Origin: Marinobacter iranensis
Lineage (GTDB): Bacteria > Pseudomonadota > Gammaproteobacteria > Pseudomonadales > Oleiphilaceae
Assembly: GCF_029207565.1 (NCBI RefSeq)
Contig: NZ_JANCMW010000002.1
Span: forward strand, 1 to 64,000
Length of the DNA: 64,000 nt
Direction: 5' to 3'
Within the stretch, counting starts at the first letter, position 1. Every line of letters begins with the position of its first letter. A program made the translations under genes and the position numbers. Of this stretch, positions 26,215 through 38,107 are shown in pieces. Under the pieces are notes generated by a model that was not told the origin of the DNA, did not search any database, and worked only from the letters and a program-made list of their open reading frames with translations.

Positions 26215-27885
26215 CTACTCGCCGCCCAGGATCCACCGGGCGGCTTTTTCCGCAATCATCAGTGTGGGCGAGTTGGTGTTGCCGCTGGTAATGGTGGGCA
26301 TGACGCCGGCATCGACAACCCGCAGACCTGCCACGCCCCTTACCCGCAGGTGAGGGTCCACCACCGCCAGCTCATCGTCGGCGCGGCCCATGCGGGTGGT
26401 GCCCACCGGATGGAAAATGGTGGTGCCGATATCGCCCGCCAGTCTGGTGAGCTCGTCGTCGGTCTGGTACTGCAGGCCGGGTTTGAATTCTTCCGGCTGG
26501 TATTGCATGAAAGCCGGCTGTTCCGCGATGCGCCGGGTCACCCGCAGTGAATCCGCCGCCACTTTCCGGTCTTCCGGTGTGCTCAGGTAGTTCGGGGCAA
26601 TGGCCGGAGCCTGCTGCGGGTCGTTACTGCGAATACGTACCGTGCCGCGGCTGGTGGGGTTCAGGTTGCAGACGCTGGCAGTAATGGCGGGGAAGTCGTG
26701 CAGCGGTTGGCCGAAGGCTTCCAGGCTCAGGGGCTGGACGTGGTATTCAATATTGGCGTAGTCGTACTCCTCGGAACTGCGGGTAAACAGGCAGAGCTGA
26801 GACGGCGCCATGCTCATGGGGCCGGAACGTGTAAGCAGGTATTCCAGGCCGATACGGGCCTTGCCGATCAGGGAATTGGCCATGGTATTCAGGGTGGTGA
26901 CCCCTTTCACCTTGTACACAGACCGAATCTGCAGGTGGTCCTGGAGGTTTTCACCCACCCCGGGCAAATCGGCGACCACGTCAATGCCATGCTCCCTGAG
27001 GAGATCAGCGGGGCCGATTCCGGATAGCTGCAGCAGTTGCGGGGAGCCAATGGCACCGGCGGAGAGGATGACCTCCCGCCGGGCCCCGGCAATGACTTCA
27101 CCGTCACCCGGTCGGTCAACACGCACGCCCGTGCAGCGGGGGCCGGTGGTGGAGGTTTCTGTTTCCAGCCCAAGCACGTGGGTGGAGTGCCAGAGTGTCA
27201 GGTTGGGGCGCTTTTCGGCGTCCCGGAGGAAGGCCTTGGAGGTGCTCCAGCGCCAGCCCGAGCGCTGATTCACTTCGAAGTAGTCCACCCCCTCGTTATC
27301 ACCCCGGTTGAAATCCCGTGTCCGTGGAATGCCGGCCTCGACGCAGGCGGTGGCAAAGTCTTCCAGCACTTTCCATTTCAGGCGCTGATGTTCCACGCGC
27401 CATTCACCGCCGTGGCCGTGGTACTTGTCATGTTCCGGGTCGGCGTCTCCGCCTTCATCGAGACGGTAGTGGTCCTCGTGGCGCATGAAGTCGGGCAGGC
27501 AATTGTCCCAGCGCCAGGCGTCCTCTCCGGTGAACCCGGCCCATTGATCGTAATCCCGGGCCTGGCCACGAATGTAGAGCATGCCATTGATGCTGGAGCA
27601 GCCGCCCAGGGTTTTACCCCGGGGGTAGATCAGCGAGCGACCATTAAGGCCCGGGTCCGGCTCGGTACGGAAGCGCCAGTCGGTGCGGGGGTTGTCGATG
27701 CAGTACAGGTAGCCGACCGGAATATGGATCCAGTGATAGTTGTCCCGGCCGCCGGCCTCGATCAGCAATACCCGGTTGGCCGGGTCCGCGCTCAGGCGGT
27801 TGGCCAGCAGGCAGCCGGCGGTGCCGGCGCCTATCACGATGTAATCAAACTCCGGGTGTCCCTGTGCTTTTTTGTTGTCGGACAT
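26215..27885 (-). CDS. GMC family FAD-dependent alcohol dehydrogenase
   Basis: A 556-residue glucose-methanol-choline family oxidoreductase. The ATG at 27885 is chosen; the longer frame would overlap mmsA. The FAD motif is YIVIGAGTAGCLLANRLS, the GMC signature is PRGKTLGGCSSINGMLYIRG (about residue 85), and the active-site region near the end is TTIFHPVGTTRMG, with GNTNSPTLMIAEKAA. It resembles AlkJ-type membrane-linked alcohol dehydrogenases as much as choline dehydrogenase. Being 28 bases after mmsA in the same operon, it may oxidise an alcohol whose aldehyde is the MmsA substrate. No betaine genes are present. Confidence 0.88.
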   Translation of the reverse strand: MSDNKKAQGHPEFDYIVIGAGTAGCLLANRLSADPANRVLLIEAGGRDNYHWIHIPVGYLYCIDNPRTDWRFRTEPDPGLNGRSLIYPRGKTLGGCSSINGMLYIRGQARDYDQWAGFTGEDAWRWDNCLPDFMRHEDHYRLDEGGDADPEHDKYHGHGGEWRVEHQRLKWKVLEDFATACVEAGIPRTRDFNRGDNEGVDYFEVNQRSGWRWSTSKAFLRDAEKRPNLTLWHSTHVLGLETETSTTGPRCTGVRVDRPGDGEVIAGARREVILSAGAIGSPQLLQLSGIGPADLLREHGIDVVADLPGVGENLQDHLQIRSVYKVKGVTTLNTMANSLIGKARIGLEYLLTRSGPMSMAPSQLCLFTRSSEEYDYANIEYHVQPLSLEAFGQPLHDFPAITASVCNLNPTSRGTVRIRSNDPQQAPAIAPNYLSTPEDRKVAADSLRVTRRIAEQPAFMQYQPEEFKPGLQYQTDDELTRLAGDIGTTIFHPVGTTRMGRADDELAVVDPHLRVRGVAGLRVVDAGVMPTITSGNTNSPTLMIAEKAARWILGGE

Positions 27886-27913
27886 GGCGCTTTCTCCGCA
27901 GCTGGCCCAGCCT

Positions 27914-29425
27914 TTATTTGGCCGTCGGCATGACAAATTCCGCACCGGCGTCGATGGAATCAGACCAGCGCTGCATGATGGATTTCTGGCGTGTGTAGAA
28001 CTTCACGCCCTCCTCGCCGTAGGCATGGGTGTCGCCGAACATGGACCGCTTCCAGCCGCCGAAACCATGCCAGGCCATGGGCACCGGGATCGGTACGTTA
28101 ATGCCCACCATGCCTACCTGGATACGGCGGCCGAATTCCCTCGCCACACTGCCGCTCTCGGTGAAGCAACTGACACCGTTGCCGAATTCGTGGTCATTGA
28201 TCAGCCGGATGGCGGTGGCGATATCGGGAACCCGCACGCAAGCCAGAACCGGCCCGAAAATCTCTTCCCGGTAGATGGTCATGTCCGGGGTGACGTGATC
28301 GAACAGGGAACCGCCCATCCAGAAACCGTCGTCGCAACCTTCGCCGGTGTTCGAGGCATCAAACTCCCGGCCGTCGACCACCAGTTCAGCACCTTCGGCC
28401 ACACCTTTATCAATGTAGCCGGTAATGCGCTGGTGTGCGGCGGCGGTGACGATGGGGCCCATCTCGGCATCCAGCTGCTCGCCGTTTTTCACTTTCAGCG
28501 TGCGGGCGCGCTCAGCCAGTCGGGGCATGATCCGGTCCGCCACATCCCCAACCAGTACCGCCACACTGATGGCCATGCAACGCTCACCGGCACTGCCGTA
28601 GGCGGCGCCAATCAGCGCGTCCACCGCCTTGTCCAGATCGGCGTCGGGCATCACCACCATGTGGTTCTTGGCGCCACCGAGGGCCTGGATGCGCTTACCG
28701 TATTTTGCTCCTTTTTCGTAGAGCAGGTTGGCAATCGGGGTGGAGCCGACAAAGCTCAGGGCCTGCACATCCGGATGCTCAATCAGGGCTTCGACCGCTT
28801 CCTTGTCGCCCTGAACCACGTTGAACACGCCATCGGGCAGGCCCGCCTGGCGGAGCAGGTCGGCAATCATCAGCGAAGCGCTCGGGTCCAGCGGGCTGGG
28901 CTTCAGCACAAAGGTGTTGCCCGCCGCGATGGCCACCGGAAACATCCACATGGGCACCATGGCCGGAAAATTGAAAGGAGTGACCCCGGCCACCACGCCC
29001 AGGGGCTGGCGCATGGTCCAGTTGTCGATGCCGGTACTGACCTGCTCGGTGTAATCCCCTTTCAGCAACTGCGGGATGCCACAGGCGAATTCCACAATGT
29101 CGATACCCCGGGCCACCTCGCCCTGGGCATCGGTGAAGACCTTGCCGTGTTCCGCAGTGATGGCCCGGGCCAGGTCGTCTTTGTGCCGGTTGAGCAGTTC
29201 CAGAAACTTGAACATCACCCGGGCGCGGCGAATAGGCGGAGTGTCTGCCCATGCGGGAAAGGCCGCATCGGCCGCGGCGACGGCGGCATCCACATCCGCA
29301 CGATTGGCGAGGGCAACCTGGCCGGTCACCTGGCCGGTGGCCGGATTGAACACGTCCTGGGACTGCCCGGAAGTGCCGGCGGATATTTCGCCATTGATAT
29401 AATGCAGAATGTTTGAGTTCGTCAT
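27914..29425 (-). CDS. mmsA: CoA-acylating methylmalonate-semialdehyde dehydrogenase
   Basis: Oxidises methylmalonate or malonate semialdehyde with CoA and NAD to propionyl- or acetyl-CoA, in valine, inositol or beta-alanine breakdown. The 503 residues match the family length. The catalytic cysteine is in [14 protein letters not shown] (about 285), and the substrate-fold signature includes [19 protein letters not shown] and [13 protein letters not shown]. The family lacks the usual general-base glutamate, in line with CoA use. GAGG lies six bases before ATG. It is divergent from a LysR gene and first in an operon with the GMC enzyme. Confidence 0.94.
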   Translation of the reverse strand: MTNSNILHYINGEISAGTSGQSQDVFNPATGQVTGQVALANRADVDAAVAAADAAFPAWADTPPIRRARVMFKFLELLNRHKDDLARAITAEHGKVFTDAQGEVARGIDIVEFACGIPQLLKGDYTEQVSTGIDNWTMRQPLGVVAGVTPFNFPAMVPMWMFPVAIAAGNTFVLKPSPLDPSASLMIADLLRQAGLPDGVFNVVQGDKEAVEALIEHPDVQALSFVGSTPIANLLYEKGAKYGKRIQALGGAKNHMVVMPDADLDKAVDALIGAAYGSAGERCMAISVAVLVGDVADRIMPRLAERARTLKVKNGEQLDAEMGPIVTAAAHQRITGYIDKGVAEGAELVVDGREFDASNTGEGCDDGFWMGGSLFDHVTPDMTIYREEIFGPVLACVRVPDIATAIRLINDHEFGNGVSCFTESGSVAREFGRRIQVGMVGINVPIPVPMAWHGFGGWKRSMFGDTHAYGEEGVKFYTRQKSIMQRWSDSIDAGAEFVMPTAK

Positions 29426-29567
29426 GGATGCCTCGACCTTTTCCCGTAAAACCTTCCGAAAACGCCATTAACAGGGCGATACCGGGCTTTATTTCGATGC
29501 TGGTGGATATTTGATCATTCAGGCTAGAGTGGATCAGTGGTCAAAGCAATTGAGATTTCTAAAAGCC

Positions 29568-29590
29568 AGATATAAGGTAACCTTATATCT
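29568..29590. promoter_or_regulatory. Perfect 23-bp palindrome between mmsA and its LysR regulator
   Basis: AGATATAAGGT, one central base, then its exact reverse complement. It contains T-N11-A within ATAAGG..CCTTAT, the core of LysR-type boxes, and lies 23 bases before the LysR start and about 143 bases before mmsA. It is the obvious binding site for the LysR protein encoded at 29614, controlling itself and the mmsA operon. Confidence 0.75.
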
Positions 29591-29613
29591 TTCCGATGCG
29601 AACGAGGCCCCTT

Positions 29614-30528
29614 ATGCATCCGCTCCAGAGCCTGCGGGCATTTGTTACGGTTGCCCGCGAGGGCAGTGTGTCCCGCGCAGCGGCCCGCCTTCACCTGACC
29701 CAGCCGGCGGTTAGCCTGAAACTCAAACACCTGCAGGATGAACTGGATCTGAAACTGTTCCTGCGTAGGCCCCAAGGATTGGTCCTGACGCCTGATGGGC
29801 AGGCACTGTTACCGTCGGCGGAGAAGGCGCTGGCAGCCATGGCGGCATTCGAGCAGAACGCCCGGGCACTGCACAGCACCCTGCGGGGGCGTCTCAGGAT
29901 AGGCACCATCGTCGATCCCGAGTTCATTCGCCTGGGTGCATTCCTGCACCGGTTGGTGGAGCGCGCACCCCAACTGGAAACAGAGCTGCGGCAGGGCATG
30001 AGCGGCAGCGTACTGGAACAGGTCCGCGATGGCCGCCTGGACGTCGGCTTTTTCCTGGCCCCGCCCGGTGTCGGCCCGGGCTCATTGGCACCCGAGGTGA
30101 CCCATCGGGAGCTGACCCGGTTTCACTACTATGTGATTGCCCCGGCGGGCTGGGGCCAACGGATTCTCTCCAACGAGTGGCCCGAACTGGCCGCCATGCC
30201 CTGGATCGTCACCCCCGAGAACTCCGTTCACCACCGGTTGCTCAAAGGTACCCTGGAGCCGCTGGGGCTGACGCCCCACGGCGTCGCCCAGGTCGACCAG
30301 GAAGCCTGCATGCTGGACCTGGTCCGGGCCGGAGTCGGCCTCAGTCTCGCCAGGGACGCCCTGGCCATGGCCGAGCGCCAGGAGAGGGGGTTGGTGGTCG
30401 TGGAAGGGGTTCAGTTGCCCTGTGCGTTGAGTTTCATCTGGCACCGCGACCGGCAGGATGAACCACTGATTGCCGAAGCGCTGGAGGCTCTGACAAGGGT
30501 CTGGGGTCTCGATGGCGCAGCTGCTTAA
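29614..30528 (+). CDS. LysR-type transcriptional regulator of the mmsA operon
   Basis: A 304-residue regulator. The ATG at 29614, preceded by GAGG at six bases, is preferred to that at 29596. The helix-turn-helix occupies about residues 1-60 with SLRAFVTVAREGSVSRAAARLHLTQPAVSLKLKHLQ. The effector-binding domain spans about 90-300, beginning LRGRLRIGTIVDPEF. Gene order (divergent from mmsA) and the perfect palindrome in between suggest it senses a metabolite of that pathway. The inducer is unknown. Confidence 0.9.
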   Translation: MHPLQSLRAFVTVAREGSVSRAAARLHLTQPAVSLKLKHLQDELDLKLFLRRPQGLVLTPDGQALLPSAEKALAAMAAFEQNARALHSTLRGRLRIGTIVDPEFIRLGAFLHRLVERAPQLETELRQGMSGSVLEQVRDGRLDVGFFLAPPGVGPGSLAPEVTHRELTRFHYYVIAPAGWGQRILSNEWPELAAMPWIVTPENSVHHRLLKGTLEPLGLTPHGVAQVDQEACMLDLVRAGVGLSLARDALAMAERQERGLVVVEGVQLPCALSFIWHRDRQDEPLIAEALEALTRVWGLDGAAA

Positions 30529-30565
30529 CTTCGAGGGCGATTGACGGCATACTCCGGGGACTGGT

Positions 30566-30675
30566 GCCGGGTGTTGTCATCCCTTCCCGGGATTGTGTGA
30601 AGCCATGGACGGCTTCACTCAAGCGCACATGGATGTGCTCGTAGCGTATCCCGGGAAGGGATGGCAACATCCGGC
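30566..30675. repeat. Long palindromic intergenic element (copy 2)
   Basis: 27-bp arms (30566-30592 and 30649-30675, 25 of 27 paired) enclose a 56-base core with two inner dyads, GAAGCC..GGCTTC and GCACAT..ATGTGC. The core layout matches the reverse complement of the element at 13534-13634 although the arms differ. It lies between the LysR gene and crcB, both on the plus strand. It would form a strong RNA hairpin and may insulate crcB from upstream transcription. Confidence 0.75.
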
Positions 30676-30705
30676 GTGCACCCAAGCATGAGGTAAACAA
30701 GAAGA

Positions 30706-31086
30706 ATGTGGCTATCAGTCCTGGCCGTAAGCGCCGGAGCCGTCATAGGCGCTAACCTGAGATGGGCCCTGGGCCTCTGGCTCAACAGCAGCTATCACGC
30801 CATCCCCTACGGCACCCTCGCTGCCAACCTCTCCGGCGGCTGGCTCGTCGGCCTGCTGATCGGCTACTTCGTGCATGGCACCTCCCTGGCCCCCGAGTGG
30901 CGCCTGTTCGCCATCACCGGCCTTTGCGGTGCGCTTACCACCTTCTCCACCTTCTCCCTGGAAATGCTCTCCGCCATCCAGGAAGGCAAATGGAGCATGG
31001 CCCTGGCCGGCATATTGGCCCACGTGATTGGCTCTATCCTCATGACCGCGCTGGGAATTTACACCTTTGGCCTGGTCCGGGGATGA
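30706..31086 (+). CDS. crcB: Fluoride channel CrcB/Fluc
   Basis: A 126-residue inner-membrane channel that lets toxic fluoride leave the cell, working as an antiparallel dimer. Four hydrophobic segments fill the chain. The motifs GAVIGANLRWALG, YGTLAANLSGGWLVGLLIG and the pore signature TGLCGALTTFSTFSLE are diagnostic. Length is normal. No fluoride riboswitch was recognised; the upstream space is filled by the palindrome at 30566-30675. Confidence 0.95.
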   Translation: MWLSVLAVSAGAVIGANLRWALGLWLNSSYHAIPYGTLAANLSGGWLVGLLIGYFVHGTSLAPEWRLFAITGLCGALTTFSTFSLEMLSAIQEGKWSMALAGILAHVIGSILMTALGIYTFGLVRG

Positions 31087-31123
31087 TGGGTACCACTACT
31101 TATGCAATAAATTCAAAATAGGC

Positions 31124-31152
31124 TTGGCAATCCTGAAAACAAAGAGTAAAGT
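31124..31152 (+). promoter_or_regulatory. Candidate promoter of the cold-shock gene
   Basis: TTGGCA (31124-31129), exactly 17 bases, then TAAAGT (31147-31152). The start would lie near 31159, giving a leader of about 168 bases, close to the roughly 160-base leader of E. coli cspA, which makes expression temperature-dependent. The rest of 31087-31326 shows no other definite site. Confidence 0.5.
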
Positions 31153-31326
31153 CATTTTGTAGGAAATGATTCAGCAAAGCTTTCATGAATAAGACGTACT
31201 CCGCAGTTAAGTAGTGACCGTCCTGTTTTTGATTCCGCGAGTTCTGTATTTCCGTAAACGCTGATCAGGCATCATGTCGATAGCCTGGCGGCAAGATAAA
31301 ATGATTGATTTCAGGAATGTTTAAGT

Positions 31327-31533
31327 ATGTCTACTACTACCGGCACTGTTAAGTTCTTCAACGAAGCTAAAGGCTTTGGCTTTATCACTCGTGAAGGCGG
31401 CCCGGACGTATTCGTTCACTACAGCGCAATTCAGGGCAGCGGTTTCAAGACCCTGGCAGAAGGCCAGCAGGTTGAGTTCACCGTTACCCAGGGCCAGAAA
31501 GGTCCTCAGGCGGAAAACGTTACTCCTCTGTAA
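31327..31533 (+). CDS. Cold-shock protein, CspA family
   Basis: A 68-residue single-domain RNA chaperone. The two nucleic-acid motifs are [11 protein letters not shown] (RNP1) and [10 protein letters not shown] (RNP2), and the overall pattern [15 protein letters not shown] is the family standard. AGGAA lies nine bases before ATG. A long leader and a strong terminator show it is a single-gene unit. Members of this family melt RNA structure at low temperature or in stationary phase; which of these applies is not visible. Confidence 0.96.
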   Translation: MSTTTGTVKFFNEAKGFGFITREGGPDVFVHYSAIQGSGFKTLAEGQQVEFTVTQGQKGPQAENVTPL

Positions 31534-31554
31534 ATAACAGACAGAGTACCCGCC

Positions 31555-31582
31555 AAAAAGGCAGCCTCGGCTGCCTTTTTTT
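31555..31582 (+). terminator. Intrinsic terminator of the cold-shock gene
   Basis: GGCAGCC-TC-GGCTGCC (31560-31575) is preceded by five A and followed by seven T residues, so it could act on both strands but serves the cold-shock gene ending at 31533. Confidence 0.93.
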
Positions 31583-31674
31583 GTGGCCGGATTTTGTGAT
31601 TCCTGCCCGGTTGTGTATTCTTTTACCCCCTGCCGCCGGCGATCGCCGAACCGTTATTTTGCTCAGGGCCCACT

Positions 31675-32370
31675 ATGTTGAACATCCTGAAAGCCGTCTG
31701 GATTCTGTTCTGGGCCGCACTGCTCACACTGATCCTGTTCCTGCCCATCGTGATTGCTGCTCTTGCCGGCCGCAGTGGCAACGCCGCCTTTCACGGCACC
31801 CAGGTTTACGCCTGGTGCATTCTCAAGCTGACTGGTATCCGCCTGAAAGTGATTGGGCTGGAGCACATCGACCCAGCGCAGCGCTACGTTATCCTCAGTA
31901 ACCATGCGTCCTATTTCGACCCGCCGGCCCTGGTTCTGGCCTTGGGGTTGCAGTATCGCTGGGTAATCAAGAAAGAACTGCGCAAAGTACCGCTGTTTGG
32001 CCTGGCGCTGGAAACGTCACGCAACCTGTTCATTGATCGCTCCAAAGGCAGCGATGCGCTGGAAAGCATCAAGCGGGGTGTGGCGCAATTGCCGGAGGGT
32101 ACCAGCATCCTGATTTTCCCCGAGGGAACCCGGTCATGGGATGGCAAATTGCTGCCTTTCAAGAAGGGCGGGTTTGTGATTGCCCGCGACGGCAAGCTGC
32201 CCATATTGCCGGTGACGATACGGGGTTCTCATGACCGCCTCCCCAAGGGCACGGCGGCTTTTGTGCCCGGTGTGATCGAAATTGTCATTCACCCGCCGGT
32301 TGCCACAGCCGGGCGCGAGGTGGAGGCTGTACGGGAGGAAGTGAAGGACACCATAGAAGATGCCCTTTGA
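31675..32370 (+). CDS. plsC: 1-acyl-glycerol-3-phosphate acyltransferase, PlsC-like
   Basis: Makes phosphatidic acid from lysophosphatidic acid and acyl-ACP or acyl-CoA at the inner membrane. The 231 residues begin with a membrane segment (about 8-30). Acyltransferase motif I is SNHASYFDPPAL (H-x4-D) and motif III is FPEGTRSWDGK; motif IV is LPILPVTIRGS. Its length is typical of PlsC. It is a single gene facing the dienelactone hydrolase gene. Marinobacter-like genomes often have more than one such acyltransferase, so it may not be the main one. Confidence 0.9.
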   Translation: MLNILKAVWILFWAALLTLILFLPIVIAALAGRSGNAAFHGTQVYAWCILKLTGIRLKVIGLEHIDPAQRYVILSNHASYFDPPALVLALGLQYRWVIKKELRKVPLFGLALETSRNLFIDRSKGSDALESIKRGVAQLPEGTSILIFPEGTRSWDGKLLPFKKGGFVIARDGKLPILPVTIRGSHDRLPKGTAAFVPGVIEIVIHPPVATAGREVEAVREEVKDTIEDAL

Positions 32371-32379
32371 GCGTTCGGG

Positions 32380-33195
32380 TCAGTCGCTGAACACTTCTTC
32401 ATAGAGCCGCATGGTACCGTCCCAGGAACGGGTTGCGGCCTCCTCATTGTAAGCAATGGGCATATCGAATTCCTCGGCGACCTTGTCTGCGCCGGGATTG
32501 GTGAAGGAGTGCAGAACTCCCGGGAAACTGACCAGGGTCAGGTCGGCTTCCGCGTCCTGCATTTCTTTCACCAGGCCGGAAACCTGGTCTGACGGCACCA
32601 TCTTGTCTGCACCACCGGTGTAAACGTGAATCCGGGGTTGGACCTTGCCGGCTTCGGCCTTGATGGGGCTACCCAGGGCGCCGTGGTAGCTGACCACAGC
32701 GTCCAGGTCCACGCCCAGGCGGGCCATGTTCAGCACCACCGCCCCGCCAAAGCAATAGCCCTGGGCCGCAATTTTGCTACTGTCGACGCTGTCGTGCTGC
32801 TGCAGTAAATCCTTGGCGGCCATGAACCGGGCCTTGACCTGATCAATGTCCTTCGTCGCCTCTTTCATGAATTTCTGGGCATCTTCAGGATGTTCCGCCA
32901 GCTTGCCGGATCCGTACATATCCAGAGCAAATGCCGTGTAGCCTGCTGCGGCCAGCCGCTCTGCCTGTTCCCGGGCAAATTCGTTGTGTCCCCACCATTC
33001 GTGAACCACCAGAACACCGGGGCGTTTGCCCTCGGTTTCGTCGTCATAAGCCATATAGCCGGTGAAGGTTTCACCGTTTACGGTGTATTCCACGGTTTCT
33101 GTCTGCATTTCAGCTGTTACCTGTCCACTTGCCAGTGTGAGGGCTGCTGCGAGTGAAAGCGGGGCTGCCGCCAGGGCGTGCCTGTGTCTTCTCAT
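32380..33195 (-). CDS. Exported dienelactone hydrolase family protein
   Basis: A 271-residue alpha/beta hydrolase. A signal peptide is clear: basic start MRRHRHAL and a hydrophobic stretch to about residue 28. The mature part shows VHEWWGHNEFAREQAERLA, the nucleophile elbow GYCFGGAVVLNMA with cysteine in place of serine, and the late histidine HSFTNPGAD: the Cys-Asp-His triad of dienelactone hydrolases. Export to the periplasm sets it apart from classical catabolic enzymes, and no aromatic pathway is nearby. Natural substrate unknown. Confidence 0.88.
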   Translation of the reverse strand: MRRHRHALAAAPLSLAAALTLASGQVTAEMQTETVEYTVNGETFTGYMAYDDETEGKRPGVLVVHEWWGHNEFAREQAERLAAAGYTAFALDMYGSGKLAEHPEDAQKFMKEATKDIDQVKARFMAAKDLLQQHDSVDSSKIAAQGYCFGGAVVLNMARLGVDLDAVVSYHGALGSPIKAEAGKVQPRIHVYTGGADKMVPSDQVSGLVKEMQDAEADLTLVSFPGVLHSFTNPGADKVAEEFDMPIAYNEEAATRSWDGTMRLYEEVFSD

Positions 33196-33354
33196 GGGTT
33201 CCTGCTCCGTTTGGGTCGATTGCGTGGATTGCTCCAGAATTTATGCTGGGGTCCATCAAACCGATGCACTCAATTGCTACTGCCGGTGTCAGACCTTTTT
33301 ACTACACTTTACGGGATGAGACATCGTTTACGCGAAGGATTCAAGGGGCCAGGC

Positions 33355-34473
33355 ATGAAGATCGGCGTACCGAAAGAGATCAAGAATCATGAATATCGGG
33401 TGGGGATGACACCGGCAGCGGTCCACGAGTTGTGCGGTCATGGTCACCGTGTCTATGTAGAAAAGGACGCCGGGGCCGCCATCGGCTTCACCGACGATGA
33501 TTATACGAAAGCGGGAGCGGTGATCCTTGAGAACGGTGCCGCCGTGTTTGAGGCGGCCAACATGATCGTTAAGGTCAAGGAACCCCAGGCTAATGAAAGA
33601 GCGTTGCTGACGCTGGACCATACCCTGTTCACCTATCTGCACCTGGCGCCGGATCAGGCCCAGACCGATGACCTGGTGGCATCGGGAGCAACCTGCATCG
33701 CCTATGAAACGGTCACCGACAGACATGGGCGCCTGCCGTTGCTGGCGCCCATGTCGGAAGTGGCGGGGCGAATGTCGATCCAGGCCGGTGCCCATTGCCT
33801 GGAAAAGTCCCTGGGCGGTCGCGGTGTTCTTCTGGGCGGCGTGCCCGGTGTCAGCCCGGCACGGGTGACGGTGATCGGCGGTGGCGTAGTGGGGCAGAAC
33901 GCAGTCGCCATGGCGATCGGGTTAGGGGCACAGGTGATGGTGCTCGACCGGAACATGGATGTGCTGAGATATCTCGACCACCTGTATGGTAATCGCATCA
34001 GCACCCTGTTCTCCACGGCGGCAACCCTGGATGAGGCGGTCACCGAATCGGACCTGGTGATTGGCGGGGTGCTGATTCCCGGCGCGTCGGCGCCCAAGCT
34101 GGTTACCCGCGATATGGTCAGCCGCATGCCGGAGGGCAGTGTGATCGTGGATGTGGCCATTGATCAGGGCGGTTGTACCGAAACCTCGAAACCCACTACA
34201 CACGATGCGCCTACCTATGTGGTGGACGGTGTGGTGCATTACTGCGTGGCCAATATGCCGGGGGCGGTTGCGAGAACCTCCACATTGGCACTGAATAATG
34301 CAACACTGCCGTTTATCGCCGCCCTGGCCAACAAGGGCCCAGAGAAGGCGATGAAGGAGGATCCGCATCTGCGCAATGGACTTAATGTATTCCAGGGCAA
34401 AGTGACTTTCCGCGAGGTGGCCGAGTCCACCGGGTATGAGTTTGCAGATCCCGACACTTTGCTCGGATCGTAA
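33355..34473 (+). CDS. ald: Alanine dehydrogenase
   Basis: Interconverts L-alanine and pyruvate plus ammonia with NAD. The ATG at 33355 (AAGGGG upstream) gives 372 residues, the family length; the open frame extends upstream without meaning. Family marks are [20 protein letters not shown] at the start, [22 protein letters not shown], the NAD loop [19 protein letters not shown], and [18 protein letters not shown] toward the end. It diverges from the hydrolase gene and is followed after 23 bases by a GST-like gene, probably in the same transcript. Confidence 0.95.
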   Translation: MKIGVPKEIKNHEYRVGMTPAAVHELCGHGHRVYVEKDAGAAIGFTDDDYTKAGAVILENGAAVFEAANMIVKVKEPQANERALLTLDHTLFTYLHLAPDQAQTDDLVASGATCIAYETVTDRHGRLPLLAPMSEVAGRMSIQAGAHCLEKSLGGRGVLLGGVPGVSPARVTVIGGGVVGQNAVAMAIGLGAQVMVLDRNMDVLRYLDHLYGNRISTLFSTAATLDEAVTESDLVIGGVLIPGASAPKLVTRDMVSRMPEGSVIVDVAIDQGGCTETSKPTTHDAPTYVVDGVVHYCVANMPGAVARTSTLALNNATLPFIAALANKGPEKAMKEDPHLRNGLNVFQGKVTFREVAESTGYEFADPDTLLGS

Positions 34474-34496
34474 TCCCATTCAAACAAGGAGATCCC

Positions 34497-35069
34497 ATGA
34501 AACTGATTGGCTCTACCACATCCCCCTATGTCAGGCGTATCCGGCTGCTATTGGCCGATACTGACTATGAGTTCGTGAATCTCGACATCTACGGCGAGGG
34601 CAGGGATGAGCTCAGGCGCAACAACCCGGCGCTGAAAATCCCCATGCTGATTGATGGCAACCAGGAGGTGTACGACTCTCGGGTGATTGCCCGCTATATC
34701 GGTGAAAAGCAGGGCCTCGCCCCCCTGAGCTGGGACCAGGAGAACCAGCTGACACTGATTGATGCCGCCAACGACTCTGCCGTCATACTGTTGCTGTCGG
34801 CCCGCTCGGGTATCGATACCAGTGAGGACAAGATGTTTTTTAATCTCCAGCGTGAACGCATCATGATGACGTTCAGAACTCTGGCGGCCATGGTTGATGA
34901 GGGGCAGTTCAGCCAGTGGAACTATCCGGCCATTTGCCTTTATTGCCTGGTGGACTGGATGGACTTCCGGAACCTGGTGGATTTTACCGGCGTTGAGAGC
35001 CTGCTCAGTTTTCGGGATCACCACCTCGACAATCCCATCGTGAGCCGTACTGACCCTCGCCAGGCCTGA
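34497..35069 (+). CDS. Glutathione S-transferase family protein
   Basis: A 190-residue protein with a thioredoxin-like N-terminal domain (residues 1-78: LIGSTTSPYVRRIRLLL, LKIPMLIDG, the glutathione-binding pair around VYDSRVIARYIG) and a helical C-terminal domain. Ser8 or Ser7 in the TSPYVRR stretch would be the catalytic residue. AAGGAG stands close before ATG. It follows ald directly; cotranscription is likely but no metabolic link is evident. Substrate not inferable. Confidence 0.85.
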   Translation: MKLIGSTTSPYVRRIRLLLADTDYEFVNLDIYGEGRDELRRNNPALKIPMLIDGNQEVYDSRVIARYIGEKQGLAPLSWDQENQLTLIDAANDSAVILLLSARSGIDTSEDKMFFNLQRERIMMTFRTLAAMVDEGQFSQWNYPAICLYCLVDWMDFRNLVDFTGVESLLSFRDHHLDNPIVSRTDPRQA

Positions 35070-35182
35070 TGAATTGCCGGGCCGGTTGTTGCCTGGCCCG
35101 GTCCCTTCCCGAAAAAATTAAGTAAAAATTAAGTACCCGCCAAGGTTGCAGATCCTATCTATCAAAATTATCGTTGGTCACG

Positions 35183-35198
35183 ACTTAATCATTTAAGT
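35183..35198. promoter_or_regulatory. Operator candidate 1 of the alpha-glucoside operon
   Basis: ACTTAA-TCAT-TTAAGT, a perfect six-base dyad 200 bases before the porin gene. It matches operator candidate 2 in both arms. Further half sites ATTAAGTA occur at 35117 and 35128. The LacI protein encoded at the end of the operon is the likely ligand. Confidence 0.6.
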
Positions 35199-35324
35199 TC
35201 GTGTGCATCCGAAGTGTAGCCGGAAAAAATGATTAAGGAACGAAGACAGCTAAGATGCGTGTGAAGCCTCTGATTCATTGACTCTATAACGAAAGCGGCA
35301 AAGAGTGAACTTTCTTACTTATGT

Positions 35325-36805
<1,481 letters not shown>

Positions 36806-36835
36806 TACTGACAACAACAAGATGAGGTAAGCACC

Positions 36836-38106
<1,271 letters not shown>

Positions 38107-38107
<1 letters not shown>

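Noticed and set aside
27872..29416. A 514-codon open frame on the plus strand opposite mmsA
   Set aside because: Shadow of mmsA; its product has no motif and no ribosome-binding site, while mmsA is complete on the other strand.
30529..30705. A fluoride riboswitch before crcB
   Set aside because: The conserved GGNGAUGG-type start and pseudoknot partners are missing; the structure present is the dispersed palindrome.
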